A stretch of 27,383 nucleotides of DNA from Flavobacteriales bacterium (GCA_008016945.1 SSGN01000047.1:1-27383), one strand, 5' to 3'. Positions 6,590-15,576 are shown, counted from the stretch's first letter. Notes: a model not told the origin generated them from the sequence alone. Made by a program: numbers and translations.

Positions 6590-9500
6590 ATGAATCGGCT
6601 GTCCATCCCGGCACTCCTGTTCGCGCTCGTGGCGCACCTTCCCCTTGCGGCCCAGACCATGGATACACGCGTGGTGCCGTGGGCCAAGACTGCGGTGGAG
6701 ACCACCAGTAAGGGCACTTCTGGAACCACGAAGAGCGGGGCCATTGCGCAGGCCGACCAACGCGTGGATGGCGAACTCACCCACGAGGTGTATTACGATG
6801 TGGAACGTGGCACGCTCCCGTTGTGGACGCCTCCGATCACCGTGCCACAAGGGACCACCGCTTTCCAGGTGGCACTGGAGGGCGCGGTGTACGAGGTGGT
6901 CCCTGAGGCCATGTTGAAACGTTATCCCGCACTTCGCGAAGCAGGTACGGGGCCGGTGGTACGGACATCGGTCGGGGTGCACCGGAAGCAGACCATAGGC
7001 ACCGTGGTGATCGACCCGTACAAACGCGACCCGACAACGGGGACCGTTGAACGCTTAGTACAGGCAAGTCTACGTGTGCACGATGTGGTCAGGGGTACGC
7101 TCCCACGCCCGAAGAGCTATCCGGCGGCGTCCAGGCTGGCCTCTGGCGATTGGTATCGGATCAGTGTGCCCGCCGATGGTGTGTACAAGGTGGACCATGC
7201 CATGCTGCAACGCCTGGGGGTGGACGTGAGCGACCTGGCCTCGGACCGGATCAACCTGTACGGTAACCATACAGGCATGCTGCCTTTCCAGAACCAGGAC
7301 CTGCCACCGACGGACCTCCAGGTGAACGCGATCGAGATGATGGATGGCGGCGACGGGATGTTCGGCCCCAATGACCAGTTCATCTTCTACGCCAGCGGTC
7401 CACAGCGGTGGAGCTTGGAGGGGGGGCGGTTCGTGCACACCAAGAACGTTTATTGCGATAGCGCCCACTATTTCATCGGCATCGATGTGGAGCCTCCGGT
7501 GCGGGTACAACAGGCCGCCGTTAGCAGCGATGCACCCACCCACACGGTCACCAGTTTCAACGACCGTCAGTTCATCGAACGGGATCTGCTCAACCTGCTC
7601 AAGAGCGGGCGCACCTGGTTCGGGGAGTTGTTCGATGTGACCACTTCCTACACCTTCCCGTTCAATGTGCCCGGTGTGATCCCGTCCGATTCAGCGTATG
7701 TGCGTGTGGTGGGGGCCGCTCGTACCATCGGGTCCAACAACTACAGCTATTTCGATGTGCAGGCTTCCGGCCTGCCAACGACCAATTTCGGGGTGCGGGG
7801 TGTGCCACCGGGCTATAGCAGTACCTATGGTCAGCACTTCGACCGTGTTTTCGCGTTCCTGCCAACGGGAAGCCCGATCTCTTTCGCCGTATCCTTCAGC
7901 AAGCACGATCCGGTGACCTCGATCGCCTGGATGGACTTCATGGAGTTGAATTGCCGACGCCAGTTGCGCATGTCCGGGGATCAGCTTGCGTTCCGGGACC
8001 TGCTTTCGGTGGCGCCTGGCGCGGTCGCCGAGTTCGTGGTGGAGCAAGCACAAACGGTGCACCGGATCTGGGATATCACCGCTCCAGCACAGGCGCGGGT
8101 GGTACCGGCGACCACGGAAGGTTCGGTGCAGCGCTTCCGGGTGCCTACGGACAGTCTGCGTCAGTTCATCGCTTTCCGTAACAGTGGTTACCTGGAGCCG
8201 GTGCCGATCGGCCGTGTGCCGAACCAGAACCTCCACGGTACCCCTGTGGGTGTGGATCTGACCATTGTGTGCCCACCCGAGTTCCAAAGTGCGGCGTCGC
8301 GGTTGGCCGAAAGGCGCATGGGCGAAGGGATGGATGTGCTGATGGTGAGCCCCCAGCAGATCTACAACGAGTTCTCCTGTGGATCCCGCGATGCCACGGC
8401 CATAAAGCGGTTCATGCGCATGCAGTACGAACGGGCCACCGACGCGGAGGACTTCCCACGCTACCTGCTCCTTTTCGGTGATGGCTCCTACAACAACATC
8501 TCCACCACCGCGGTCAACCAGAACTGGATACCCTCGTACCAAACGGTGAACGTGATGGACCCGGGGAAATCATACAGTACCGACGATTATTTCGGCTTCC
8601 TCGACCCCCAAGAAGGTGAATGGACCGGTGATCTGGTCGACATCGGGATCGGCAGGCTGCCGGTGAGCACCGTGGATCAGGCCAATGCGGTGGTCAATAA
8701 GATCCTGCGGTATGACCAGATGCACAATTTGAGCGGCGCGGGCAGCAGTTGCTCCACCAGTGGTGATGCCGGTATTCCCGACTGGCGCACCCATGTGCTC
8801 TTCGCCTCCGACGACCAGAACGGCGATGCCTTCGAGTCCACCATCCACATGAGCCAGAGCGAAAGTTTGGCACAACGCGTGGTGGCCGAGGAGCCCCGCC
8901 TGAACGTGGATAAGATCTTCCTGGACGCCTACCAGCAGATCAGCACCCCGGGTGGTGCCCGCTATCCACAGGCGAACATCGATCTGCGCGAGGCGGTGGA
9001 GAAGGGCCTGCTCCTGGTGAACTATATCGGACACGGTGGCGAGGTGGGTTGGGCCCATGAACGGTTCCTGGATAACACCACCATCCTCGGTTGGACCAAC
9101 GGCGAGCGACTGCCCTTGTTCATGACCGCCACCTGCGAGTTCTCCCGCTGGGACGATCCGGCACGTACCTCGGCCGGCGAACTGGTGTTGCTGAACCCCG
9201 ACGGCGGCGGCATCGCCCTGATGACCACCTCGCGCCTGGCCTATTCGTTGCAGAACTTCAACCTGGGGAACTGCTTCTACGACCATGTGTTCGAGCGCAC
9301 GGACGAGCTGGGCCGGACCGCAAGGCTGGGCGATATCCATCGCCGGACCAAGCGCCAGATCGCGACCAGCGACCCCAATTCGTTCAACCACATGAACTTC
9401 TGCCTCTTGGGTGACCCCAGCATGCGGTTGGCGCTACCCAACAATGAGCTCACCATCACCGCTGTTACCGATACCCTCGGCAATGCCGTGGATACCTTGA

Positions 9501-10516
9501 AGGCTTTGGCCACCGTGCGCATTGAAGGCTTCGTGGACAATGGTAACGGGCAACCCCTGGAGGATTTCAACGGGGTGGTGGTGCCCACGGTGTATGACAA
9601 GGTCTTGCAGCAACAGACCTTGGCCAATGATGGTGGGGGAGCGTTCTCCTTCCGTATGCGCAAGAACGTGATCTACCGGGGGCGCGCTTCCGTGGTCAAC
9701 GGTCGCTTCGCGTTCACCTTCGTGGTCCCCAAGGATATCAACTATCAGGTCGGACCCGGCCGGGTGAGTTGCTATGCCGAGAATGGCGCCACCAATGCCA
9801 GCGGGTACACCGAAGCCCCCTTGGTCGGGGGTACAGCGACGGACGTGGCCGCGGACGAGGTCGGGCCACGGGTACAGCTGTATATGAACGACGACGATTT
9901 CGTGCGCGGAGGCATCACCGATCGATCCCCTTTGCTCTACGCCAAGTTGTTCGACGAGAACGGTATCAACACCGTGGGTACCAGTATCGGCCACGATCTT
10001 CTGGCGGTGCTGGATGAAAATACCGACCAAGCCATCGTCCTCAACGATCAGTACCAGGCCGACCTGGACACGTATAAGAGCGGCGAGGTGCGGTACAGGC
10101 TGAGCGACCTGACCGAGGGGACCCACACCCTGCGGTTGAAGGCCTGGGACGTATTCAACAATTCCTCGGAAGCGAACACCGAATTCGTGGTGACCTCTTC
10201 GGAGGAGTTGGCCTTGGATCATGTGCTCAATTACCCGAACCCGTTCTCCACGCACACCGAGTTCTATTTCGAGCATAACCGCCCTTGCACCAACCTCGAT
10301 GTTCAAGTGCAGGTGTTCACCGTGAGCGGGCGTCTGGTGAAGACGCTGAGCCGACAATTGGCTTGTGACGGCTACCGCAGCGAGGGCCTGGCTTGGAACG
10401 GGTTGGACGATTTCGGCGACAAGCTGGGCCGGGGGGTTTACGTCTATCGCCTCCAGGTGGCAACTCCGGATGGGGAAAAGGCCGAGAAATTCGAGAAGTT
10501 GGTGATCCTGCGCTAA
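6590..10516 (+). CDS. porU: Type IX secretion system sortase PorU
   Basis: PorU is the cell-surface C25-family (gingipain-like) protease that removes the C-terminal sorting signal from T9SS cargo and attaches some cargo to surface lipopolysaccharide. The protein has 1,308 residues with a signal peptide (about 1-21, ending LPLAAQ). The catalytic pair is visible: His815 in NYIGHGGEVGW and Cys849 in MTATCEFSRWDDP, a spacing close to that of gingipains. Upstream, LLLFGDGSYNN and STDDYFGFLD are typical of the family. The C-terminus (about 1,225-1,308) is a sorting-type domain beginning NYPNPFS. I chose ATG 6590, not an upstream TTG at 6566, because the signal peptide then starts properly. Flavobacteria commonly have porU next to porV and gldJ, as here. 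Confidence 0.95.
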   Translation: MNRLSIPALLFALVAHLPLAAQTMDTRVVPWAKTAVETTSKGTSGTTKSGAIAQADQRVDGELTHEVYYDVERGTLPLWTPPITVPQGTTAFQVALEGAVYEVVPEAMLKRYPALREAGTGPVVRTSVGVHRKQTIGTVVIDPYKRDPTTGTVERLVQASLRVHDVVRGTLPRPKSYPAASRLASGDWYRISVPADGVYKVDHAMLQRLGVDVSDLASDRINLYGNHTGMLPFQNQDLPPTDLQVNAIEMMDGGDGMFGPNDQFIFYASGPQRWSLEGGRFVHTKNVYCDSAHYFIGIDVEPPVRVQQAAVSSDAPTHTVTSFNDRQFIERDLLNLLKSGRTWFGELFDVTTSYTFPFNVPGVIPSDSAYVRVVGAARTIGSNNYSYFDVQASGLPTTNFGVRGVPPGYSSTYGQHFDRVFAFLPTGSPISFAVSFSKHDPVTSIAWMDFMELNCRRQLRMSGDQLAFRDLLSVAPGAVAEFVVEQAQTVHRIWDITAPAQARVVPATTEGSVQRFRVPTDSLRQFIAFRNSGYLEPVPIGRVPNQNLHGTPVGVDLTIVCPPEFQSAASRLAERRMGEGMDVLMVSPQQIYNEFSCGSRDATAIKRFMRMQYERATDAEDFPRYLLLFGDGSYNNISTTAVNQNWIPSYQTVNVMDPGKSYSTDDYFGFLDPQEGEWTGDLVDIGIGRLPVSTVDQANAVVNKILRYDQMHNLSGAGSSCSTSGDAGIPDWRTHVLFASDDQNGDAFESTIHMSQSESLAQRVVAEEPRLNVDKIFLDAYQQISTPGGARYPQANIDLREAVEKGLLLVNYIGHGGEVGWAHERFLDNTTILGWTNGERLPLFMTATCEFSRWDDPARTSAGELVLLNPDGGGIALMTTSRLAYSLQNFNLGNCFYDHVFERTDELGRTARLGDIHRRTKRQIATSDPNSFNHMNFCLLGDPSMRLALPNNELTITAVTDTLGNAVDTLKALATVRIEGFVDNGNGQPLEDFNGVVVPTVYDKVLQQQTLANDGGGAFSFRMRKNVIYRGRASVVNGRFAFTFVVPKDINYQVGPGRVSCYAENGATNASGYTEAPLVGGTATDVAADEVGPRVQLYMNDDDFVRGGITDRSPLLYAKLFDENGINTVGTSIGHDLLAVLDENTDQAIVLNDQYQADLDTYKSGEVRYRLSDLTEGTHTLRLKAWDVFNNSSEANTEFVVTSSEELALDHVLNYPNPFSTHTEFYFEHNRPCTNLDVQVQVFTVSGRLVKTLSRQLACDGYRSEGLAWNGLDDFGDKLGRGVYVYRLQVATPDGEKAEKFEKLVILR

Positions 10517-10541
10517 TGCAATAAAGCCCTGGTGATCAACG

Positions 10542-10549
10542 TATCTTTG
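10542..10549 (+). promoter_or_regulatory. Predicted -7 element for porV
   Basis: TATCTTTG is an exact match to the Bacteroidota TAnnTTTG element, 26 bases before the porV ATG and after the porU stop. It suggests that porV-ispF can be transcribed independently of porU. No TTG lies at the ideal -33 distance. Confidence 0.5.
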
Positions 10550-10575
10550 GCATCCTTTTTTCCGACCCCAAGCTG

Positions 10576-11877
10576 ATGACCTTTGCCCGGCCACTCCTTG
10601 CCTGCACGATCCTGTCCCTCGGGGCATTCTTGCCATCCGCAGCTTTCGCACAGCCCTGTGATCCCCAGTTCAGAGCCGCTGGACAGCAGTGCAACGACCA
10701 GTTGAACACCATCACCACCGCGGTGCCCTTCCTGCTCATCTCGCCCGACTCCCGGGCCGGAGGCATGGGCGATGCCGGTGTGGCCATCAGCCCCGATGCG
10801 AACGCCATCCACTGGAACCCCTCCAAGCTGGCCTTCGCCGAGAACGACGGCGAGTTCAGCATGAGCTATAGCCCGTGGTTGCGCAATCTGGTGCCGGACA
10901 TGAGCCTGGCCTACCTGTCGGGCTACAAGCGCTTGAGCAACAAACGCAGCGCCATCGGTGGGTCGCTCCGGTACTTCAACCTGGGGAGCATCCTGTTCAC
11001 CGATGTGAACGGTTCCACCATCCGCGATTTCAAGCCGGCCGAGTTCGCCGTGGACCTGGCTTTCGCGCAGAAGTTCAGCGACAAGTTCTCCGGAGGCATC
11101 GCCATACGCTATGTCAACAGTAACCTCACCGGCGGCATCAGCGTGCAGGGGGCCAATTCCAAGGCCGGGCAGACCGTGGCGGCCGATGTGTCCTTCTTCT
11201 ATATGAATGATCAGGCCCAGCTCGGCGGCAAGGATGCCACCATTGCTTTCGGGGCGAACATTTCGAACATCGGAGGGAAGATGTCCTACACGGAGACCGC
11301 CGCCCAGAACTTCATCCCCATCAACCTGCGGATCGGGCCCTCGTTGAAGATGGAGCTGGATAAGTACAACAGCATCGCGTTCAACATGGACGTGAACAAG
11401 CTGTTGGTGCCTACGCCTCCGGTGTACCTGTTGGATGAGAATGGTGCCCTGATCCTGGACCCGGTGACCGGGAACTATCAGGTGGCCAGCGGACGTGACC
11501 CCAACGTTGGTGTGGTGAACGGGATCCTGGGTTCGTTCACCGATGCGCCTGGGAACGTGGGCTACGACGATAACGGGAAACCCTACGTGGAAAGTGGCAG
11601 CCGCCTGCGCGAAGAGTTGCGGGAGATCAATCTGGCGGGCGGATTCGAGTATTGGTATGCCGAGCAGTTCGCCTTCCGTACGGGCTATTTCTGGGAGCAC
11701 TACACCAAGGGCAACCGCAAGTACTTCACCCTCGGGGCCGGTGTGAAGTACAGCATCTTCACGCTGGACCTGAGCTACCTGATCGCCAACACGCAGCGCA
11801 GTCCGCTGGCGAACACCCTGCGCTTCACCCTCGGGTTCAAGTTCGACAAGTCCAAGAAGGCCAAGCCCACCGAGTGA
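10576..11877 (+). CDS. porV: Type IX secretion system outer membrane protein PorV (LptO)
   Basis: PorV is an outer-membrane beta-barrel that receives T9SS cargo from the translocon and carries it to the PorU sortase. It has 433 residues. The signal peptide is about residues 1-26 (ending SAAFAQ). The mature start PCDPQF is followed by the highly conserved segment PFLLISPDSRAGGMGDAG and then NAIHWNPSKLAF, both hallmarks of the PorV/PorQ family. The C-terminal end alternates hydrophobic and polar residues as in barrel strands and closes with LRFTLGFKFD before a basic tail. It lies 59 bases after porU and has its own predicted promoter element. Its TGA stop shares one base with the ispF ATG, so ispF translation is probably coupled to it. 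Confidence 0.95.
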   Translation: MTFARPLLACTILSLGAFLPSAAFAQPCDPQFRAAGQQCNDQLNTITTAVPFLLISPDSRAGGMGDAGVAISPDANAIHWNPSKLAFAENDGEFSMSYSPWLRNLVPDMSLAYLSGYKRLSNKRSAIGGSLRYFNLGSILFTDVNGSTIRDFKPAEFAVDLAFAQKFSDKFSGGIAIRYVNSNLTGGISVQGANSKAGQTVAADVSFFYMNDQAQLGGKDATIAFGANISNIGGKMSYTETAAQNFIPINLRIGPSLKMELDKYNSIAFNMDVNKLLVPTPPVYLLDENGALILDPVTGNYQVASGRDPNVGVVNGILGSFTDAPGNVGYDDNGKPYVESGSRLREELREINLAGGFEYWYAEQFAFRTGYFWEHYTKGNRKYFTLGAGVKYSIFTLDLSYLIANTQRSPLANTLRFTLGFKFDKSKKAKPTE

Positions 11878-12356
11878 TGTTCCGGGTCGGCTTCGGCTTT
11901 GACGTACACCGCTTGGTGGCAGGGCGCGAGCTCTGGCTTGGTGGTGTGCGGGTGCCGCATGAGGTGGGCGCACTGGGCCATTCCGATGCCGACGTGCTGC
12001 TGCATGCGGTGTGCGATGCGTTGCTCGGTGCCGTGGCCATGGGCGATATCGGACGCCATTTCCCGGATACCGATGCGCGCTGGAAGGGGGCGGACAGCAA
12101 ACTGCTGTTGAAGGAGGTGGTGCGTATGTTGGCCGAGCAGGGTTGGCGCGTGGGTAATGTGGACTCCACGCTCGTTCTTGAACGTCCGAAGATCATGCCT
12201 CACGTTCCGGCCATGCGCACGGTGATGGCCGAACTACTCCAGGTCAATGAGGATGCGGTGAGCATCAAAGCCACGACGAACGAGACCATGGGCTTCGTGG
12301 GCCGTAAGGAGGGCGTGGTGGCACATGCCGTGGCCATGGTCCTCCGAACACCGTGA
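11877..12356 (+). CDS. ispF: 2-C-methyl-D-erythritol 2,4-cyclodiphosphate synthase
   Basis: IspF converts CDP-methylerythritol 2-phosphate to the 2,4-cyclodiphosphate with release of CMP, in the non-mevalonate isoprenoid pathway. The protein has 159 residues, the standard length. The metal ligands are visible as Asp9 and His11 (FDVH) and His43 (GHSDADVLLHAV). The family signature TTNETMGFVGRKEG lies near the C-terminus, as does the KIMPHVPAM segment. The ATG at 11877 overlaps the porV stop (TGATG); the frame is open further upstream but inside porV, so that extension is not real. Coupling with porV ties an isoprenoid gene to a secretion gene, probably through operon history and not function. 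Confidence 0.96.
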   Translation: MFRVGFGFDVHRLVAGRELWLGGVRVPHEVGALGHSDADVLLHAVCDALLGAVAMGDIGRHFPDTDARWKGADSKLLLKEVVRMLAEQGWRVGNVDSTLVLERPKIMPHVPAMRTVMAELLQVNEDAVSIKATTNETMGFVGRKEGVVAHAVAMVLRTP

Positions 12357-12397
12357 TCCATACCCCTGCCGGTGATCAGGGCCCGGTGTAGCCAACG

Positions 12398-12411
12398 GGC
12401 GGTGCCCCGCC
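12398..12411. other. Small hairpin between convergent ispF and the DUF4956 gene
   Basis: GGCGG and CCGCC pair around a 4-base loop in the 56-base gap between two convergent genes. It could help to end transcription from either side, but neither strand has a T-run. Confidence 0.25.
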
Positions 12412-12412
12412 A

Positions 12413-13063
12413 CTAATCATCGCCGTCGTCCGGAGCGCCCTGGACAAAGGAGCCGTGGCCCTGTTCGTCCTCGAAGAAGAACACCTTCAGCTCGGCCGTA
12501 TCCTTCAGCAGGTCGATCTTGCCGATCTCCACGCGCGAGGTCTTCACGCCAAGGCGCGCATGCAGGTCCTCATAGAGCGCCGCCCGGTTCTCCGGTTTGA
12601 TCAGGTCGATCCGCTCGTAGATCAAGAACTTCATGGCCTCGTGGCGGGTGAGCCAGACATGCTCCAGCGCGTAGGTCATCAAGAGGATCATGCCATCGGT
12701 GAACAGCAGTTCGGCCAGGCTCACCTTCTTGCTCGCCAACGCGTTGATCACCGCTACGCTGATCGTGGCGAACAGGTAGGTCATGTCCTTGATGCTGATC
12801 TGCTCGGTGCGGTAGCGGAGCACCCCGAAAATGGCGAACAGGCCGAAGGCGAAGCCGATGCTGAGCTTCACGCTGTTCAAGAGCACGCACAGGAAGAAGA
12901 TCAGTGTGTTGAAGAGGAAGTACGTGAACAGGTAGTCCTTCTTGCGGTGGATCGGGTAGTAGATCAACCGGATCAGGACGAAGAGTACCAAGGTGTTGAC
13001 CCCGAACTTGAACAGGAGCTCCCACATGTCGGCGTGGATGAGCGGCATTCCGAATACTTTCAT
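12413..13063 (-). CDS. DUF4956 family membrane protein
   Basis: This is a 216-residue inner-membrane protein of the DUF4956 family, function not established. About four to five hydrophobic segments are visible (roughly 18-36, 44-63, 68-82, 96-110 and 118-135). The family signature is FAIFGVLRYRTEQISIKDM (76-94), followed by a soluble C-terminal domain of about 75 residues (ferredoxin-like by impression) and an acidic end. It follows the VTC-domain gene by only 16 bases on the same strand. DUF4956 and VTC proteins are often neighbours in bacteria, which points to a shared role, perhaps in polyphosphate or another phosphate polymer at the membrane. That role is inference. Confidence 0.88.
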   Translation of the reverse strand: MKVFGMPLIHADMWELLFKFGVNTLVLFVLIRLIYYPIHRKKDYLFTYFLFNTLIFFLCVLLNSVKLSIGFAFGLFAIFGVLRYRTEQISIKDMTYLFATISVAVINALASKKVSLAELLFTDGMILLMTYALEHVWLTRHEAMKFLIYERIDLIKPENRAALYEDLHARLGVKTSRVEIGKIDLLKDTAELKVFFFEDEQGHGSFVQGAPDDGDD

Positions 13064-13079
13064 GGCTGCAGGTAGGTGC

Positions 13080-13835
13080 TCAGGCTGCTTGGCGGATCTT
13101 GTCCAGCTTCAGCAGTACGGCTTTGAAGGTGTTCTGTTTCACGTTGCGGCCCAGCAGTAGCTGGCCCACACAGTACTTGCTCATGCCCGATGCCGCGATG
13201 ACACGCTGGCGCATGATGCGTACGAACGGCGAGGTGCGGTCCGCCCGTTCCTGTTTCAGTTCGGCGATGACGATGGCCCCCAGGTCGCGGCTGCGATCGG
13301 ATACGGTGGCGTAGCGCAGGGCGATGTCCATCGTGAGCCGTTCCGGGGAGGTCCTGCTCACAAAGGTGTACCGGGTGAAGTGGTTCCAAAGGGTGGCTTC
13401 CAGGGGCGCATCGCTCCGGCTGGTCCTTGCAATGAACGCCTGCTGTTCGGGCGTTAGCCGATCGGGGATCGCATCGACCTTGAGCCGCTTCTTGTCCGTG
13501 CGCCCACGTCCGGTCTTTCGTTTCACTTCTAGAAAGACCAACCCACTGCCGAGGTATTCGCGGAACCGCACTTTGCACCGGAAGGTGCGCTGGTTGTGAT
13601 GGGCCTGGTAGTGTTGCAGGTCGGGGGTGTCGAAATAGAGGCTGCGGTAATGGGTGCCACGAACGCCGTCGACCTCCAGTAGCCGGTAGTGCGGCAACAT
13701 GGCTTCGAGCACTTCCGGCAGTTCATGCTCTCCGAAGACGTACTTGGTGTCCACACGGTCCTGCAACTTCACCCCGTCCATCTCCGACAAGGAGATCGCC
13801 AGGAAGCGTTGGAAGAGCTGTGCCGTGGTATCCAT
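13080..13835 (-). CDS. VTC-domain protein (polyphosphate polymerase-like)
   Basis: This is a 251-residue protein of the VTC/CYTH-like superfamily. In yeast the VTC4 domain makes polyphosphate from ATP inside a tunnel of basic residues. Here the tunnel-type strands are visible: DRVDTKYVF (26-34), YRSLYFDT (63-70), CKVRFREY (87-94), FLEVKRK (101-107), KKRLKV (115-120), ALRYAT (172-177), IVIAELKQER (188-197) and the end motif SKYCVG (219-224). No signal peptide or membrane span is seen, so it should be cytoplasmic, possibly held at the membrane by the DUF4956 partner 16 bases downstream. I chose ATG 13835. The true substrate in bacterial members is uncertain, so polyphosphate is a hypothesis. 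Confidence 0.87.
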   Translation of the reverse strand: MDTTAQLFQRFLAISLSEMDGVKLQDRVDTKYVFGEHELPEVLEAMLPHYRLLEVDGVRGTHYRSLYFDTPDLQHYQAHHNQRTFRCKVRFREYLGSGLVFLEVKRKTGRGRTDKKRLKVDAIPDRLTPEQQAFIARTSRSDAPLEATLWNHFTRYTFVSRTSPERLTMDIALRYATVSDRSRDLGAIVIAELKQERADRTSPFVRIMRQRVIAASGMSKYCVGQLLLGRNVKQNTFKAVLLKLDKIRQAA

Positions 13836-13850
13836 GGGGCTAAAGGAGGC

Positions 13851-13858
13851 CAAAACTA
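13851..13858 (-). promoter_or_regulatory. Predicted -7 element for the VTC-DUF4956 operon
   Basis: TAGTTTTG on the minus strand matches TAnnTTTG exactly and ends 15 bases before the VTC-gene ATG. The same 104-base gap carries the divergent cdd promoter. Confidence 0.5.
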
Positions 13859-13890
13859 CGGAACGGTACGACGGAGAAGCTACGGCATGG

Positions 13891-13921
13891 TTTGATGAGC
13901 GGGTGCACCTTCTTATTTTTA
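13891..13921 (+). promoter_or_regulatory. Predicted cdd promoter
   Basis: TTTG (13891-13894) is followed after 19 bases by TATTTTTA (13914-13921), matching the Bacteroidota pattern TTTG / TAnnTTTG with one mismatch. It is the best two-part promoter in the window. The ATG of cdd follows 18 bases later. Confidence 0.6.
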
Positions 13922-13939
13922 ACCCCTTATATCCGAACC

Positions 13940-14428
13940 ATGTCCAGTATCGGCAACGTGCATCTGGAGTACATCAGCCACAGCTCCGCCCTGGAACTAC
14001 CGGAGGCGGATCGGGCGTTGTTGATGGCCGCGCACGAGGCTGCGCTGAGGGCTTATGCGCCCTACTCCAACTTCCAAGTGGGAGCCGCCCTGCGCATGCG
14101 CGATGGCCGGGTGGTGACCGGTAGCAACCAGGAGAACGCCTCCTACCCGGCCGGTACCTGTGCCGAACGCACCGCCCTGCATGCCGCCATGGCCTTCGAC
14201 CCCCATGGTGTGGCGGAGACCATGGCCATTGTGGTGCCTGCGGCCACCGCCGAGCGCCCGGTAACGCCCTGTGGCATCTGCCGTCAAGCCCTTTTGGAAC
14301 AGGAGGTGCGCCAGAAGGGAGAACCGCTGCGCCTGCTGATGGCCGTGCCCAATGGACCGGTGTATGAGGTGCGTCGTGCTTCGCAGCTTCTGCCTTTGGC
14401 TTTCGACGGCTCGTTCCTGAACGGTTGA
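13940..14428 (+). CDS. cdd: Cytidine deaminase
   Basis: This enzyme deaminates cytidine and deoxycytidine to uridine and deoxyuridine in pyrimidine salvage. The protein has 162 residues, close to the usual length for Bacteroidota homologues. The motif YSNFQVGAA (42-50) begins the catalytic domain. The zinc ligands are Cys74 in the CAE motif (TCAERTA, with Glu76 as proton shuttle) and Cys111 and Cys114 in PCGICRQ. The start at ATG 13940 fits a good upstream promoter; a TTG further up at 13892 overlaps that promoter. In many flavobacteria, from memory, cdd lies between porV and pdhA. Here three other genes intervene between porV and cdd, while pdhA still follows. Confidence 0.95.
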   Translation: MSSIGNVHLEYISHSSALELPEADRALLMAAHEAALRAYAPYSNFQVGAALRMRDGRVVTGSNQENASYPAGTCAERTALHAAMAFDPHGVAETMAIVVPAATAERPVTPCGICRQALLEQEVRQKGEPLRLLMAVPNGPVYEVRRASQLLPLAFDGSFLNG

Positions 14429-14514
14429 TACACGCTCCCAGGCATCCCGGGCAATGGCCCCCTCACGGCCCCCGCGCCTGGGTTGCCACGAATGCCCGAT
14501 GGAGAGCAGTGGGC

Positions 14515-14522
14515 TATATTTG
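14515..14522 (+). promoter_or_regulatory. Predicted -7 element for pdhA
   Basis: TATATTTG is an exact TAnnTTTG match ending 10 bases before the pdhA ATG, so the leader would be only a few bases long. The 104-base gap after cdd has no clear TTG at -33 spacing (the nearest lies 29 bases upstream of the element). Confidence 0.55.
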
Positions 14523-14532
14523 CCCTTCGCTC

Positions 14533-15576
14533 ATGAGCACCAAGACAGCCGCTGCTGAAAAGCGCAGCAAACCCGCGAAAGACGTGCAAGGCACCTTCGG
14601 CAAGGAGACGTACCTCCGGTGGTTCAAGGATATGATCCTGATGCGCCGTTTCGAGGAGAAGACGGGCCAGCTCTATACCATGCAGAAGTTCGGTGGTTTC
14701 TGCCACCTGTACATCGGGCAGGAAGCCATCCTGGCCGGCATGGTCACCGCGATCCGCCCCACCGACCGGATGATCACCGGGTACCGGGATCATGGCCATC
14801 CACTGGTGCTCGGCACCCCCGCCAAGAACGTCATGGCCGAGCTGTTCGGTAAACTCACCGGCACCAGCAAGGGCAAGGGGGGCAGCATGCACTTTTTCGA
14901 TAAGCAGCGCCACCTTTTCGGCGGGCACGGTATCGTTGGAGGCCAGATCGGCCTGGGGGCGGGCATCGCCTTCGCCGACAAGTATCGGGGAGAGGACCAT
15001 GTGACGCTGTGCATGATGGGCGACGGTGCGGTACGGCAGGGGATCCTGCACGAGACCTTCAACATGGCCATGACCTGGAAGCTGCCCGTGATCTTCATCG
15101 TGGAGAACAACAACTACGCGATGGGCACCAGCGTGGAGCGCACCACCAACATGCACGACCTCAGCACGCTGGGCCTTTCCTACGGGATGCCAGCCCAAGG
15201 GGTGAACGGCATGCGCTGTGAGGACGTGCATGAGGCCATCGCCAAGGCGTGCGAACATGTGCGCGCCGGGAACGGGCCGTACCTGCTCGATATCAAGACC
15301 TATCGCTACAAGGGGCATAGCATGAGCGACCCGCAGAAGTACCGCTCCAAGGAAGAGGTGGAGGAGTACAAGAAGCAGGACCCGATCGAAGGGGTGAAGG
15401 ATACGATCCTGAAGAACAAATGGGCCAGCGAGGCTGAATTGCAGGCGATCGATGACGCCGTGAAGAAGGAGGTGGAGGCGGCGGTGAAGTTCGCCGAGGA
15501 GAGCCCCATGGCCAGTGCCGACGAGTTGTACAACGACGTGTACACCGACAAGGACTACCCATTCGAAAAGGACTGA
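14533..15576 (+). CDS. pdhA: Pyruvate dehydrogenase E1 component, alpha subunit
   Basis: PdhA is one subunit of the thiamine diphosphate-dependent E1 enzyme, which decarboxylates pyruvate and passes the acetyl group to lipoyl-E2. The protein has 347 residues, as expected for the alpha chain of a two-chain E1. The N-terminal part holds MRRFEEKTGQLY and HLYIGQEA. The thiamine diphosphate/Mg motif runs from GDGA (163-166) to ENNNYAMGTS (191-200). The regulatory-loop-like segment YRYKGHSMSDPQKYRS is near 258-273. The start at ATG 14533 sits just after a perfect -7 element. The E1 beta gene is not adjacent; E2 follows after 33 bases, as in other Bacteroidota that keep pdhB elsewhere. Confidence 0.95.
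   Translation: MSTKTAAAEKRSKPAKDVQGTFGKETYLRWFKDMILMRRFEEKTGQLYTMQKFGGFCHLYIGQEAILAGMVTAIRPTDRMITGYRDHGHPLVLGTPAKNVMAELFGKLTGTSKGKGGSMHFFDKQRHLFGGHGIVGGQIGLGAGIAFADKYRGEDHVTLCMMGDGAVRQGILHETFNMAMTWKLPVIFIVENNNYAMGTSVERTTNMHDLSTLGLSYGMPAQGVNGMRCEDVHEAIAKACEHVRAGNGPYLLDIKTYRYKGHSMSDPQKYRSKEEVEEYKKQDPIEGVKDTILKNKWASEAELQAIDDAVKKEVEAAVKFAEESPMASADELYNDVYTDKDYPFEKD

Noticed and set aside
10513..11973. 486-codon open frame antisense to porV
   Set aside because: It has no family similarity that I recognise and is fully explained as a shadow of porV.
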